A DNA stretch of 34,362 nucleotides from an uncultured Caryophanales bacterium (GTDB lineage: Bacteria; Bacillota_I; Bacilli_A; RFN20; CAG-826): positions 1 to 34,362 of the forward strand of contig CAMYVX010000010.1 in NCBI GenBank assembly GCA_947302535.1. The letters are read 5' to 3'. Below are positions 8,113 through 16,445 of the stretch, piece by piece. The position numbers were made by a program, and so were the translations under genes. Under the pieces are notes generated by a model. The model had not been told where the DNA came from. It searched no databases and saw only the letters and a list, made by a program, of their open reading frames with translations. Position 1 is the first letter of the stretch; each line of letters begins with the position of its first letter.

Positions 8113-9629
8113 ATAAAATCAAGCCAACTAATCTTTATAAAAAGATGAATGATGCGATTATTTATGAAACTAACGTTCGTGACTTCACAGAAGACAAAAA
8201 TACTAACGTCGTTCATAAAGGTAAATATGCAGGTATGATTGAAGAAGGCCGTAAGACGGTTGGTGGTAATCCTGCTGGTATTGATTATTTAAAATTCTTA
8301 GGTGTTACACATATTCAGTTAAATCCAATTATCGATTTTAATTCTTTAAAAGATGATGAGACTGATAAGAAATACAATTGGGGGTATGACCCAATTAGTT
8401 TCTTTGCTATCGAAGGTTCTTATTCTCTTAATCCACATGATCATATGTTGAGATTAAAAGAGTTCCGCTCTTTAGTTGATGCTTACCATTCTCATAACAT
8501 GAGAATTGTTATGGATGTCGTCTTTAATCATATCTATGAACATAGTTCTTCTGTTTTTGAAAAGATTGTTCCTAATTATTTCTTTAGAAGAAAACATAAT
8601 GGCGAAGTCTCTAATGGTTCTGGATGTGGCAATGATGTTGCTAGTGAAAGAAGAATGGCAAGAAGAATACTTGTTGATAGCATAAAGTATTTCATCGATG
8701 TTTTTGATGTTGATGGCTTTAGATTTGATTTAATGGGTTTATTAGATATTACAACCATGTTAGATATTGAAAATGAAGCCAAGAAACTGAAAAATGATTG
8801 CATTCTTTATGGAGAAGGATGGAACATGTATTGTCCATTACCTCACGAACAAAGAGCGTGCACTGATAATGCCTTTAAACTTAAAGGATATGGCTTCTTT
8901 AATGATATGTTTAGAGATGTAGTTAAAGGACCAACGTTTAAAGACCAAATTACAGTAAAAGGCTATATTAATGGTGACCTTAGTTATGTCCACGGATTTG
9001 ATTTTGTTTTCCATGGTTCGGTTACTCACCATTCTTATAATCCTCGCTATGCCTATGCACATCAATCAATCAACTACGTTGAATGTCACGATAATAACAC
9101 CTTATTTGATAAATTATTACAAAGTAACTCCTATGAAGATGAGGCTATTTTAAAGCGTAGAATCAAATTAGCTAATTCTTTAACAATGTATTCTCTTGGG
9201 GTTCCTTTCTTCCACATGGGACAAGAAATCGGATTAACTAAACACGGACTTGAAAACAGCTACAATGTGTTGAGAGTAAATAATATGGATTGGTCAGAAG
9301 TTGATAAGAATTTCGATATGGTCGTATTCTTTAAAGACTTGGTTACCAAAAGAAAGATTGTAACTGTTCTTCATCTTGATAATCCGCTTGATATTGAGAA
9401 TATTTTTGATGTCACTATTAGAGATGATAATTTGCTTATTATCCATACTGACAAGAAAGAATATCTCAACGGGGACAATGAAATGTATATTTTCATTAAT
9501 CCAACTCTTGATATTAAAACATATGATTTAAAAGATTATCACCGCGTTTTAACTGGATCTAATGAAACGGATTTACGTCTTTCTAACGCTATCATCAATC
9601 CATTAGAAGTAGACATCTTGTACAAATAG
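8109..9629 (+). CDS. pulA: GH13 catalytic portion of a type-I pullulanase
   Basis: DAIIYETNVRDFT, YNWGYDP, DVVFNH, DGFRFDLMG, LYGEGW, VECHDN motifs; overlaps the preceding ORF by ATGA. Confidence 0.9.
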   Translation: MNKIKPTNLYKKMNDAIIYETNVRDFTEDKNTNVVHKGKYAGMIEEGRKTVGGNPAGIDYLKFLGVTHIQLNPIIDFNSLKDDETDKKYNWGYDPISFFAIEGSYSLNPHDHMLRLKEFRSLVDAYHSHNMRIVMDVVFNHIYEHSSSVFEKIVPNYFFRRKHNGEVSNGSGCGNDVASERRMARRILVDSIKYFIDVFDVDGFRFDLMGLLDITTMLDIENEAKKLKNDCILYGEGWNMYCPLPHEQRACTDNAFKLKGYGFFNDMFRDVVKGPTFKDQITVKGYINGDLSYVHGFDFVFHGSVTHHSYNPRYAYAHQSINYVECHDNNTLFDKLLQSNSYEDEAILKRRIKLANSLTMYSLGVPFFHMGQEIGLTKHGLENSYNVLRVNNMDWSEVDKNFDMVVFFKDLVTKRKIVTVLHLDNPLDIENIFDVTIRDDNLLIIHTDKKEYLNGDNEMYIFINPTLDIKTYDLKDYHRVLTGSNETDLRLSNAIINPLEVDILYK

Positions 9630-9638
9630 GAGATTTTT

Positions 9639-9902
9639 ATGATTAGTGATGTTGTGATAATAGGAACTTTAGAAGACAAAATTAATTCTAAGTATCGTTA
9701 CATTAAAGCTTATAGTAGCGATTCGATGAAAGAAGAAGAAATCCCTTTTATGATTCCTTTACTTTTTTGGACTAGGAGTAACAATAATATTATGCTCAAT
9801 AGACCTAACGGTTCGCTTGTAGCAATTAGAGGAAGAATTGAATCTAATGAAGAGATTGGACTTTATATTTTAGTAGAAACTATGAATAGTTTCGTTGGTT
9901 AA
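9639..9902 (+). CDS. Small single-stranded DNA-binding-like OB-fold protein
   Basis: VVIIGTLEDKI...IPFMIPLLFWTRSNNNIM...GSLVAIRGRIESNEEIGLYILVE resembles a minimal SSB OB-fold; SD aggag. No acidic C-terminal tip. Confidence 0.5.
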   Translation: MISDVVIIGTLEDKINSKYRYIKAYSSDSMKEEEIPFMIPLLFWTRSNNNIMLNRPNGSLVAIRGRIESNEEIGLYILVETMNSFVG

Positions 9903-9906
9903 AGAT

Positions 9907-10695
9907 ATGGGACATTATTTTAAACCTTTAGCGTTTGTTGGACCCGAGATTATTTATTCATATTTTGCTTGGATGAGAAAATATTCAAATCATCCTGAAA
10001 AATATCCTTTAGAGAAAAGATATAAAAAGCTTTCTTCTTTATTAAGAAAACTCAATAAATCTTTTAACGCTGTTTATCATATTGAAGGATTAGAAAACAT
10101 TCCTCAAGACGATGTATTTTGCTTAGTGAGTAATCATTATTCTAATTACGATCCTCTATCATTTTTATGCGTTTTAGATAAGCCCATGGCTTTTGTTAGT
10201 AAAAAAGAAGTGGAAAAATTCCCGTTTGTTGGAAGATGTTGTAAAGTCATTGATTGTTTATTTATGGACCGTAAAGATTTAAAACAATCTTTAAAAGTGA
10301 TGATGAAAGTCCAAGACGATTTAAAAGAAAAGAATAAAAGCTGGGCTATTTTTGCTGAAGGAACAAGAAATAAAGATACCATGGCGGCGACTAGAGAAAT
10401 GCATCCCGGCACTTTTAGACCTGCGGTAAAAAGTAGAACTATTATCGTTCCAGTGGCCATGTATGGGACTCACCGTTTATTAAAAAGAAAACCCGTATTT
10501 AAAAAATATCCAGTTTCTATTTCCTTTTTAAAGCCTATTTATCCAGAAGAATACGAGAAATGGTCGACTGAAGAATTATCTAGATATGTTCATGATATAA
10601 TTCAAAAGGAATTAACATATAAAATAAGACCATTTGATCATGAATTTATGCTTAAGCATAACAAAAAGAAATATCGCTTTAACGCGATTGTTTAA
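9907..10695 (+). CDS. plsC: 1-acyl-sn-glycerol-3-phosphate acyltransferase (PlsC family)
   Basis: NHYSNYD (HX4D) and FAEGTRNKD motifs; ATG 9907 preferred over TTG 9895. Confidence 0.88.
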   Translation: MGHYFKPLAFVGPEIIYSYFAWMRKYSNHPEKYPLEKRYKKLSSLLRKLNKSFNAVYHIEGLENIPQDDVFCLVSNHYSNYDPLSFLCVLDKPMAFVSKKEVEKFPFVGRCCKVIDCLFMDRKDLKQSLKVMMKVQDDLKEKNKSWAIFAEGTRNKDTMAATREMHPGTFRPAVKSRTIIVPVAMYGTHRLLKRKPVFKKYPVSISFLKPIYPEEYEKWSTEELSRYVHDIIQKELTYKIRPFDHEFMLKHNKKKYRFNAIV

Positions 10696-11981
10696 TCAAG
10701 CTTCTTACGTAAATATTTAGGATAGCGGTTCTTGATGATTCTTTCATCAGACTTAGCAATATCAAGCGGGATACCTTCATAAGTCAAAAGAACGTATCCT
10801 TTTTTTGTTTTGATACTAAGTGATTCACCATTAATATAGTGTTTTGCATCATCGTAATTTAGATCAATCACATTATTGAATGTTGAGATAAAATGGGAAT
10901 AATGATGGTCAAAGGATATTTCTTCACCAAATAGCTCACCAACTTTGACGCCATAGCGAATAGAAGAAACGTCTTTGATATTCATTTTATGTGTAGCTAA
11001 GAATAAAGCTTTATCATAGTGATAATGATGGTGATACCCTCTAGAAGCATCTATTAGCTTTGACCACTTTTCATCCTTGTCGTCTTTATAAGTGGTAATT
11101 TTCTTATGTCCAGGCTTTTTAATTAAAGCAATATAATGGCCTTCTCCAGGAAATAGATATGGGAATAAATGGACGCCAATTCTATCTTTTGACTTATAAA
11201 AGAGTGGGTTATCTTGAATATCAATTAGTTCGGCATCGCTATTATTCAATAAGTAAGATACAACATCCTCATCTTCTTCTTTTGAAAAGGAACACGTTGA
11301 ATAGCAAAGAATTCCACCTTCTTTTAAATACGAATAAGCATTAATGATTAGTTTCTTTTGTTCATCTTGAAACTTGAGAACTTTATTGATTGACCAATCA
11401 TTTTTGACAGCCTCATTCTTGCGAAACATTCCACTTCCAGAACACGGGGCATCCAAAATGACTTTATCGAATTTTCCTTTAAAAACTTGGTAAAAGCTGG
11501 CTAAATCTCTTGAAATTATAGAGATATTACCTATTCCTAAACGTTCAACATTATCTCTAATTGCACTTGCTCTTTTGATTGAAATATCGTTAGAAACAAT
11601 AAGTCCTTTGTTATTCATAAGGAAGGAAGTTTGAACACTTTTGCCTCCTGGGGCCGCACACATATCTAGAACAAGATCATCTTCTTTCGCCCCTAGAAGA
11701 AAAGCAGGAACACTCGCAGAAGGTTCTTGTAAATAAAAGCAGCCTAATTCATGGTAAATTGACTTACCTAAAGGATACTCATTCTTATCAAAAATATATG
11801 CATTTTTAACTATTGGATGTGGGGTAACATGAGGAAAGAGAGTTACGAATCTTTCGTTACTCATTTTTCTTGTGTTTAAAAGCACACAGTGAAGGCTATC
11901 ATCGCTTAATGATGTGAGAAGCTTGTCGACCTCTTCTTTTGACAAATATGACATTAGATGTTCTTTAAATAATTCATCCAT
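10692..11981 (-). CDS. RsmF-like NOL1/NOP2/Sun 16S rRNA m5C methyltransferase
   Basis: LDMCAAPGGKS, LDAPCSGSGMFRK, YSTCSFSKEEDEDVV; C-terminal RsmF-like domain (KNRYPKYLRKKL). ATG at 11981 (MDELFKEHL) chosen over TTG at 12005. Confidence 0.9.
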   Translation of the reverse strand: MDELFKEHLMSYLSKEEVDKLLTSLSDDSLHCVLLNTRKMSNERFVTLFPHVTPHPIVKNAYIFDKNEYPLGKSIYHELGCFYLQEPSASVPAFLLGAKEDDLVLDMCAAPGGKSVQTSFLMNNKGLIVSNDISIKRASAIRDNVERLGIGNISIISRDLASFYQVFKGKFDKVILDAPCSGSGMFRKNEAVKNDWSINKVLKFQDEQKKLIINAYSYLKEGGILCYSTCSFSKEEDEDVVSYLLNNSDAELIDIQDNPLFYKSKDRIGVHLFPYLFPGEGHYIALIKKPGHKKITTYKDDKDEKWSKLIDASRGYHHHYHYDKALFLATHKMNIKDVSSIRYGVKVGELFGEEISFDHHYSHFISTFNNVIDLNYDDAKHYINGESLSIKTKKGYVLLTYEGIPLDIAKSDERIIKNRYPKYLRKKLD

Positions 11982-12071
11982 ATGAGCAATTTTACAACAA
12001 AGCAAAATATATTTAATAATAAAAATTAAATATGATAAAATGATTTTGAAGTTTTAAGGAGATTTATAACT

Positions 12072-13379
12072 ATGAGAATGGTTGATTTAATTGTTAAAAA
12101 AAGAGATGGCAATGAATTAAGCGATGAAGAAATTCGTTTCTGGATTGATGGCTATGTTAAAGGAGAAATTCCTGATTATCAATCAAGTGCGATGCAAATG
12201 GCCATCGTCTTTAGAGGGATGAACAAACGTGAGGTTTCTACTCTCACTGATTGTATGGAACACTCTGGCGAAGTATTAGATTTATCATCTATCAAAGGAT
12301 GGAAAGTTGATAAACATAGTACTGGCGGTGTTGGTGATAAAACTAGTTTAGTTTTAGGACCTATGGTTGCTGCTTGTGGCGGTGTTGTTGCTAAATTAAG
12401 TGGACGTGGTTTAGGCCACACTGGTGGAACTTTAGATAAATTAGAATCAATCCCTGGATTGAGTATCGCTATTGAAGGACAAAGATTTATTGATCAAGTC
12501 AACTCTATCGGTATCGCTATTGCAGGACAAACTAAATCACTCGTTCCCGCGGACAAGAAGATGTACGCTCTTAGAGACGTTACTGGCACAGTGGAATCTA
12601 TTCCTTTAATCGCGGCTAGTGTTATGTCTAAGAAATTGGCATCTGGTTCAGATGGAATTCTCCTTGATGTTACTGTTGGTGAAGGCGCATTCATGAAAAA
12701 TATGGATGATGCTCGTGAATTAGCTACAATCATGGTCGAAATCGGTAATAGATTAGGCCGTGATACAAGGGCTGTGCTTTCAAGCATGAGTGAACCTTTA
12801 GGTTTTGCTGTTGGTAATGCTTTAGAAGTTAAAGAAGCCATTGCTTCGTTACAAGGACATGGTCCAAAGGACTTAATGGAACTTTGTTATAGTGCTGGTT
12901 CGATTATGCTTGTTCAAGCTAAACAAGCCAAAACATATGAAGAAGGTAGAAAAATGCTTAAAGAAGTAATTGGTAATGGAAAAGCATTTGAAAAATTTGT
13001 GCAAATGGTTGAAAAACAAGGTGGCGATGTTGAATATATCCTACATCCTGAAAAATTCGAAGTTAGTAAAAATGTTATCGAAATCTTTGCCGAAAAGGAT
13101 GGCTATGTGCAATCCATTAATGCTTTAGAAATTGGTGAATCTTCTATGAGACTTGGTGGTGGACGTGCGACGCTTGACGATGTTATCGATATGTCCGCTG
13201 GTATTGTCTTATCTAAGAAGATTGGTTATAAAGTGAAAAAAGGCGATAAACTCGCTACTGTTTATACAAATAAGAAGGAAAGCGAATACAAACCTGTCGT
13301 CGAAGATATCAAACGTGCATTTGTTATTGTTGATTACTTCATCGAGGAAGAACCTGTAATTAAAGAAGTGATTGGATAA
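12072..13379 (+). CDS. pdp: Pyrimidine-nucleoside phosphorylase (thymidine phosphorylase family)
   Basis: MRMVDLIVKKRDGNELSDEEI, KHSTGGVGDKTSLVLGP, KLSGRGLGHTGGTLDKLESIPG; SD aaggag. Confidence 0.95.
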   Translation: MRMVDLIVKKRDGNELSDEEIRFWIDGYVKGEIPDYQSSAMQMAIVFRGMNKREVSTLTDCMEHSGEVLDLSSIKGWKVDKHSTGGVGDKTSLVLGPMVAACGGVVAKLSGRGLGHTGGTLDKLESIPGLSIAIEGQRFIDQVNSIGIAIAGQTKSLVPADKKMYALRDVTGTVESIPLIAASVMSKKLASGSDGILLDVTVGEGAFMKNMDDARELATIMVEIGNRLGRDTRAVLSSMSEPLGFAVGNALEVKEAIASLQGHGPKDLMELCYSAGSIMLVQAKQAKTYEEGRKMLKEVIGNGKAFEKFVQMVEKQGGDVEYILHPEKFEVSKNVIEIFAEKDGYVQSINALEIGESSMRLGGGRATLDDVIDMSAGIVLSKKIGYKVKKGDKLATVYTNKKESEYKPVVEDIKRAFVIVDYFIEEEPVIKEVIG

Positions 13380-14620
13380 TGTCTAAAGAAAAGCCATTAG
13401 CGGATTTATTACGTCCGGAGACTTTAGAAGAAATGGTAGGGCAATCCCACCTTTTAGACAAGTCTTCCTTGTTTAGGAAGGTTATTGAAAATAAACACGT
13501 CCCTAATATGATCTTTTATGGTCCTCCAGGAATCGGCAAGACTACTGTTGCTAATATTATTGCGAAGAACGCTGATATGGCTTTATACCAATTAAATGGT
13601 ACGACTGCTTCTACTGAAAACATTAAAGAAGTCATTGCGGATATCCATAGTGTTTTTAATAACAATGGCATCTTGCTTTATCTTGATGAAATTCAATATC
13701 TTAACAAGAAGCAACAACAATCACTTTTAGAATTTGTCGAAAAAGGTGATATTACGCTTATTGCTTCTACAACGGAAAATCCATATTTTTATATCTATCC
13801 AGCTCTATTATCACGTTGCTTAGTTTTTGAATTTAAAGCTATTAGTATTGATGAGATAGAAAAAGGGCTAAATCGAGCTATTTCAAAACTTGGTTTAGAG
13901 GTTGAAAAAGAAGCGCTTACTAAATTAGCTATGTCCGCGAACGGTGATATGCGAAAAGCAATGAATTGCCTGGAATTTCTTGCTAATTCGCTGGGAAAAA
14001 AGAAAAAAATCACTTTACAGATGGTTGATAGTTTCATTGATAAAGCACATATCTCGTATGATAGAAGTGAGGATAAACATTTTGATAATTTATCAGCCTT
14101 CATGAAGTCATTAAGAGGAAGTGATCCTGATGCAGCGATATTCTATTTAGGGAAGCTGCTTGAAACTGGTGATATTGTCGCGGCTTCAAGAAGATTACTT
14201 TGTTCAGTTAATGAGGATGTTGGGCTTGCTTACCCATCATTAATTCCTATCGTAAAATCTTGTTTTGATTCTGCTCTTCAACTTGGTATGCCTGAAGCCA
14301 GGCTTCCTTTAGCTAATGCCACTATATTAATCGCTACCGCTCCTAAGAGTAATTCGGCTTATCTAGCTATAGATGGAGCTTTAGCGGATATTCATAAAGG
14401 CTTAGGTACTAATGTTCCTCGTAATCTACAAAATACGCATTTTGATGGAGCAGACCAAAAGGATAAAGGGCAACATTATTTATATCCACACGATTATCCA
14501 AACCATTATGTAAAACAACAATATTTGCCTGATGATATTAAAAATCATAAATATTATATTTATGGAGATAATAAATTTGAGAATGCTTTAAAAGACTATT
14601 GGGAGAAGATTAAAAAATGA
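13379..14620 (+). CDS. rarA: Replication-associated recombination protein A (RarA/MgsA AAA+ ATPase)
   Basis: PLADLLRPETLEEMVGQSHLL, FYGPPGIGKTT, YLDEIQYLNKKQQ; WHIP/MgsA C-terminal region. Confidence 0.95.
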   Translation: MSKEKPLADLLRPETLEEMVGQSHLLDKSSLFRKVIENKHVPNMIFYGPPGIGKTTVANIIAKNADMALYQLNGTTASTENIKEVIADIHSVFNNNGILLYLDEIQYLNKKQQQSLLEFVEKGDITLIASTTENPYFYIYPALLSRCLVFEFKAISIDEIEKGLNRAISKLGLEVEKEALTKLAMSANGDMRKAMNCLEFLANSLGKKKKITLQMVDSFIDKAHISYDRSEDKHFDNLSAFMKSLRGSDPDAAIFYLGKLLETGDIVAASRRLLCSVNEDVGLAYPSLIPIVKSCFDSALQLGMPEARLPLANATILIATAPKSNSAYLAIDGALADIHKGLGTNVPRNLQNTHFDGADQKDKGQHYLYPHDYPNHYVKQQYLPDDIKNHKYYIYGDNKFENALKDYWEKIKK

Positions 14621-15066
14621 GAGTAGTTCTAACAACAGTTAATGAAGCAAGTGTTACAATTTCTAATAAAATGGTTGCCCATATCAAACGTGGTTTCCTT
14701 TTACTTGTCGGCTTTACCGAAGGAGATAATAAAGAAATAATTGAAAAGATGGTTTCTAAATTATTGTCTTTAAGAGTGTTTCCTGATGAAAACGGACAGA
14801 TCAATATTTCATTAGATGAAGTTAAAGGTGAAATCCTTTCTGTTAGCCAATTTACTTTATATGCCGACACCAAAAAAGGAAGAAGGCCATCCTTTGTTAA
14901 TGCTTTAAGACCAAGTGAATCAGAACCACTTTATGACTATTTCAATAAAGTGCTAAAAGATAGTGGGTTTAAGGTTGAAACAGGAGTTTTTGGAGCCGAT
15001 ATGAAAGTTATGTCTATTAATGACGGACCATTTACCCTACTACTTGATAGCAAGGAGATGTTTTAA
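14617..15066 (+). CDS. dtd: D-aminoacyl-tRNA deacylase
   Basis: SVSQFTLYADTKKGRRPSF and SINDGPFTLLLDS signatures; ATGA overlap with rarA. Confidence 0.97.
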   Translation: MRVVLTTVNEASVTISNKMVAHIKRGFLLLVGFTEGDNKEIIEKMVSKLLSLRVFPDENGQINISLDEVKGEILSVSQFTLYADTKKGRRPSFVNALRPSESEPLYDYFNKVLKDSGFKVETGVFGADMKVMSINDGPFTLLLDSKEMF

Positions 15067-16184
15067 TGAAAGTTTTAATTGGCTTATCAGGTGGTGTAGA
15101 TTCCGCGGTTGCAGCCTATCTATTATTAAAAGAAGGGCATGATGTCGCTGGATGTTTTATGCGTAACTGGGATGCCTTGGCTAATGGGGACTATTTAGGT
15201 AACCCCACAATAAATAATTCTCAATGTCCGCAAGAAAGCGATTATGATGACGCTGTTGCGGTCGCTAAAGTTCTCGGAATTGAATTACTCAGAGTGGATT
15301 ATATCAAAGAATATTGGGATAATGTCTTCTCTTATTTAATAAGAGAGTATGAATGCGGAAGAACCCCAAATCCTGATATTTTCTGTAACAAATACATTAA
15401 ATTTGGTCCTTTTATTGATTTTGCTAAAGCACATGGTTTTGATGCTATTGCTATGGGGCATTACGCGAAAAGAATGGACGAGAATGGTAAAACTTATTTG
15501 CTAAAGAGTTTTGATAAGAACAAAGACCAAACTTATTTCTTATCGCAAATATCTCAAGATCAAGTTTCTTTTTGCTTATTTCCTTTAGGAGATATAAATA
15601 AACAGGATGTTAGAAAAATAGCTCATGAATTAAACCTTGCCTCTGTTATGGATAAAAAAGATAGCACTGGTATATGTTTTATCGGAGAAAGAAATTTCAA
15701 AGAATTCCTTAAGAATTATATTCCGGCCCAAAGAGGGGAAATTGTTGATATTGAAACGGACCGTGTTATCGGTCATCATGAAGGAGCTATGTATTACACA
15801 ATAGGCCAAAGAAAAGGTCTTGGCATCGGTGGCATCACTGGAGAAGTTGCCAAGGGTTGGTTTGTTGTTAAAAAAGATGTCAAAAAGAACATTGTTTATG
15901 TTGCTAGTGGAAATGAGAATAAATATCTTCTTTCTAAAGGATGCACAGTTACTAATTTAAATTGGATAAGTGGAACGCCAATCGAAGGCAAACATGTGAA
16001 CGCTAAGTTCCGCTACCGCCAAGAAGATAAAGGCGTAACAATTCATTTTGTCGGTAAAGATAAAATACGTTTAGATTTTGATAATGATTATTCTTCTATC
16101 ACTCCTGGACAAGCCGCTGTTTTATATGATGGTGAAGTATGTTTAGGTGGTGGTTTAATTGATGAAGTTTTTACATATTTTTAA
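15066..16184 (+). CDS. mnmA: tRNA-specific 2-thiouridylase MnmA
   Basis: GLSGGVDSAVAAYLL P-loop, NPDIFCNKYIKFG, STGICFIGERNFKEFL; SD aaggag. Confidence 0.98.
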   Translation: MKVLIGLSGGVDSAVAAYLLLKEGHDVAGCFMRNWDALANGDYLGNPTINNSQCPQESDYDDAVAVAKVLGIELLRVDYIKEYWDNVFSYLIREYECGRTPNPDIFCNKYIKFGPFIDFAKAHGFDAIAMGHYAKRMDENGKTYLLKSFDKNKDQTYFLSQISQDQVSFCLFPLGDINKQDVRKIAHELNLASVMDKKDSTGICFIGERNFKEFLKNYIPAQRGEIVDIETDRVIGHHEGAMYYTIGQRKGLGIGGITGEVAKGWFVVKKDVKKNIVYVASGNENKYLLSKGCTVTNLNWISGTPIEGKHVNAKFRYRQEDKGVTIHFVGKDKIRLDFDNDYSSITPGQAAVLYDGEVCLGGGLIDEVFTYF

Positions 16185-16204
16185 AACATTGTAGTTTTAA
16201 TGTA

Positions 16205-16210
16205 TATAAT
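16205..16210 (+). promoter_or_regulatory. putative -10 (TATAAT) for the T-box-alaS transcript
   Basis: TATAAT immediately upstream of the T-box leader. Confidence 0.45.
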
Positions 16211-16220
16211 GTGTTAAATT

Positions 16221-16428
16221 AATAAACGCAAGAAGCCAAATCTATTTGATGTAACTTAGCGAGTGTCGGTTGGTGCAAAGGACATTTACTAGAATAGATA
16301 AGCCACTTCCCAAGACGTAGGTAATGCTACCGTTAGACTCACGATAGAGTTGAATTAAGAGCGTATCCAAAGGATACGAAGTAGGATGGTAACGCGGTGA
16401 AAATCGTTCCTATATGGGACGTTTTTAT
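16221..16428 (+). promoter_or_regulatory. T-box riboswitch (tRNA-Ala sensing) upstream of alaS
   Basis: T-box sequence AGGATGGTAACGCGG (16384-16397, TGGT bulge 16387-16390) overlapping terminator CGTTCC-tatatg... GGGACG-TTTTT (16405-16426). Stem I arms ATCTATT(16240-16246)/AATAGAT(16293-16299) and GAAG(16232-16235)/CTTC(16306-16309) enclose a GCC (Ala) specifier at 16302-16304. Confidence 0.9.
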
Positions 16429-16445
16429 ATTATGGAGACAAAATT

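Noticed and set aside
8095-8115. Programmed -1 ribosomal frameshift joining the two pullulanase ORFs
   Set aside because: The ORFs are in the right relative frame, but ATT AAA ATA TGA contains no X XXY YYZ slippery heptamer and no obvious stimulator; stop-start coupling or an indel is simpler.
10146-10460. 104-aa minus-strand ORF inside plsC
   Set aside because: Antisense shadow ORF; no family resemblance.
12494-12841. 115-aa minus-strand ORF inside pdp
   Set aside because: Antisense shadow of a conserved enzyme; no independent signals.
16189-16210. TTGTAG...TATAAT as a full promoter for alaS
   Set aside because: The spacer is only 10 nt; only the -10 is credible.
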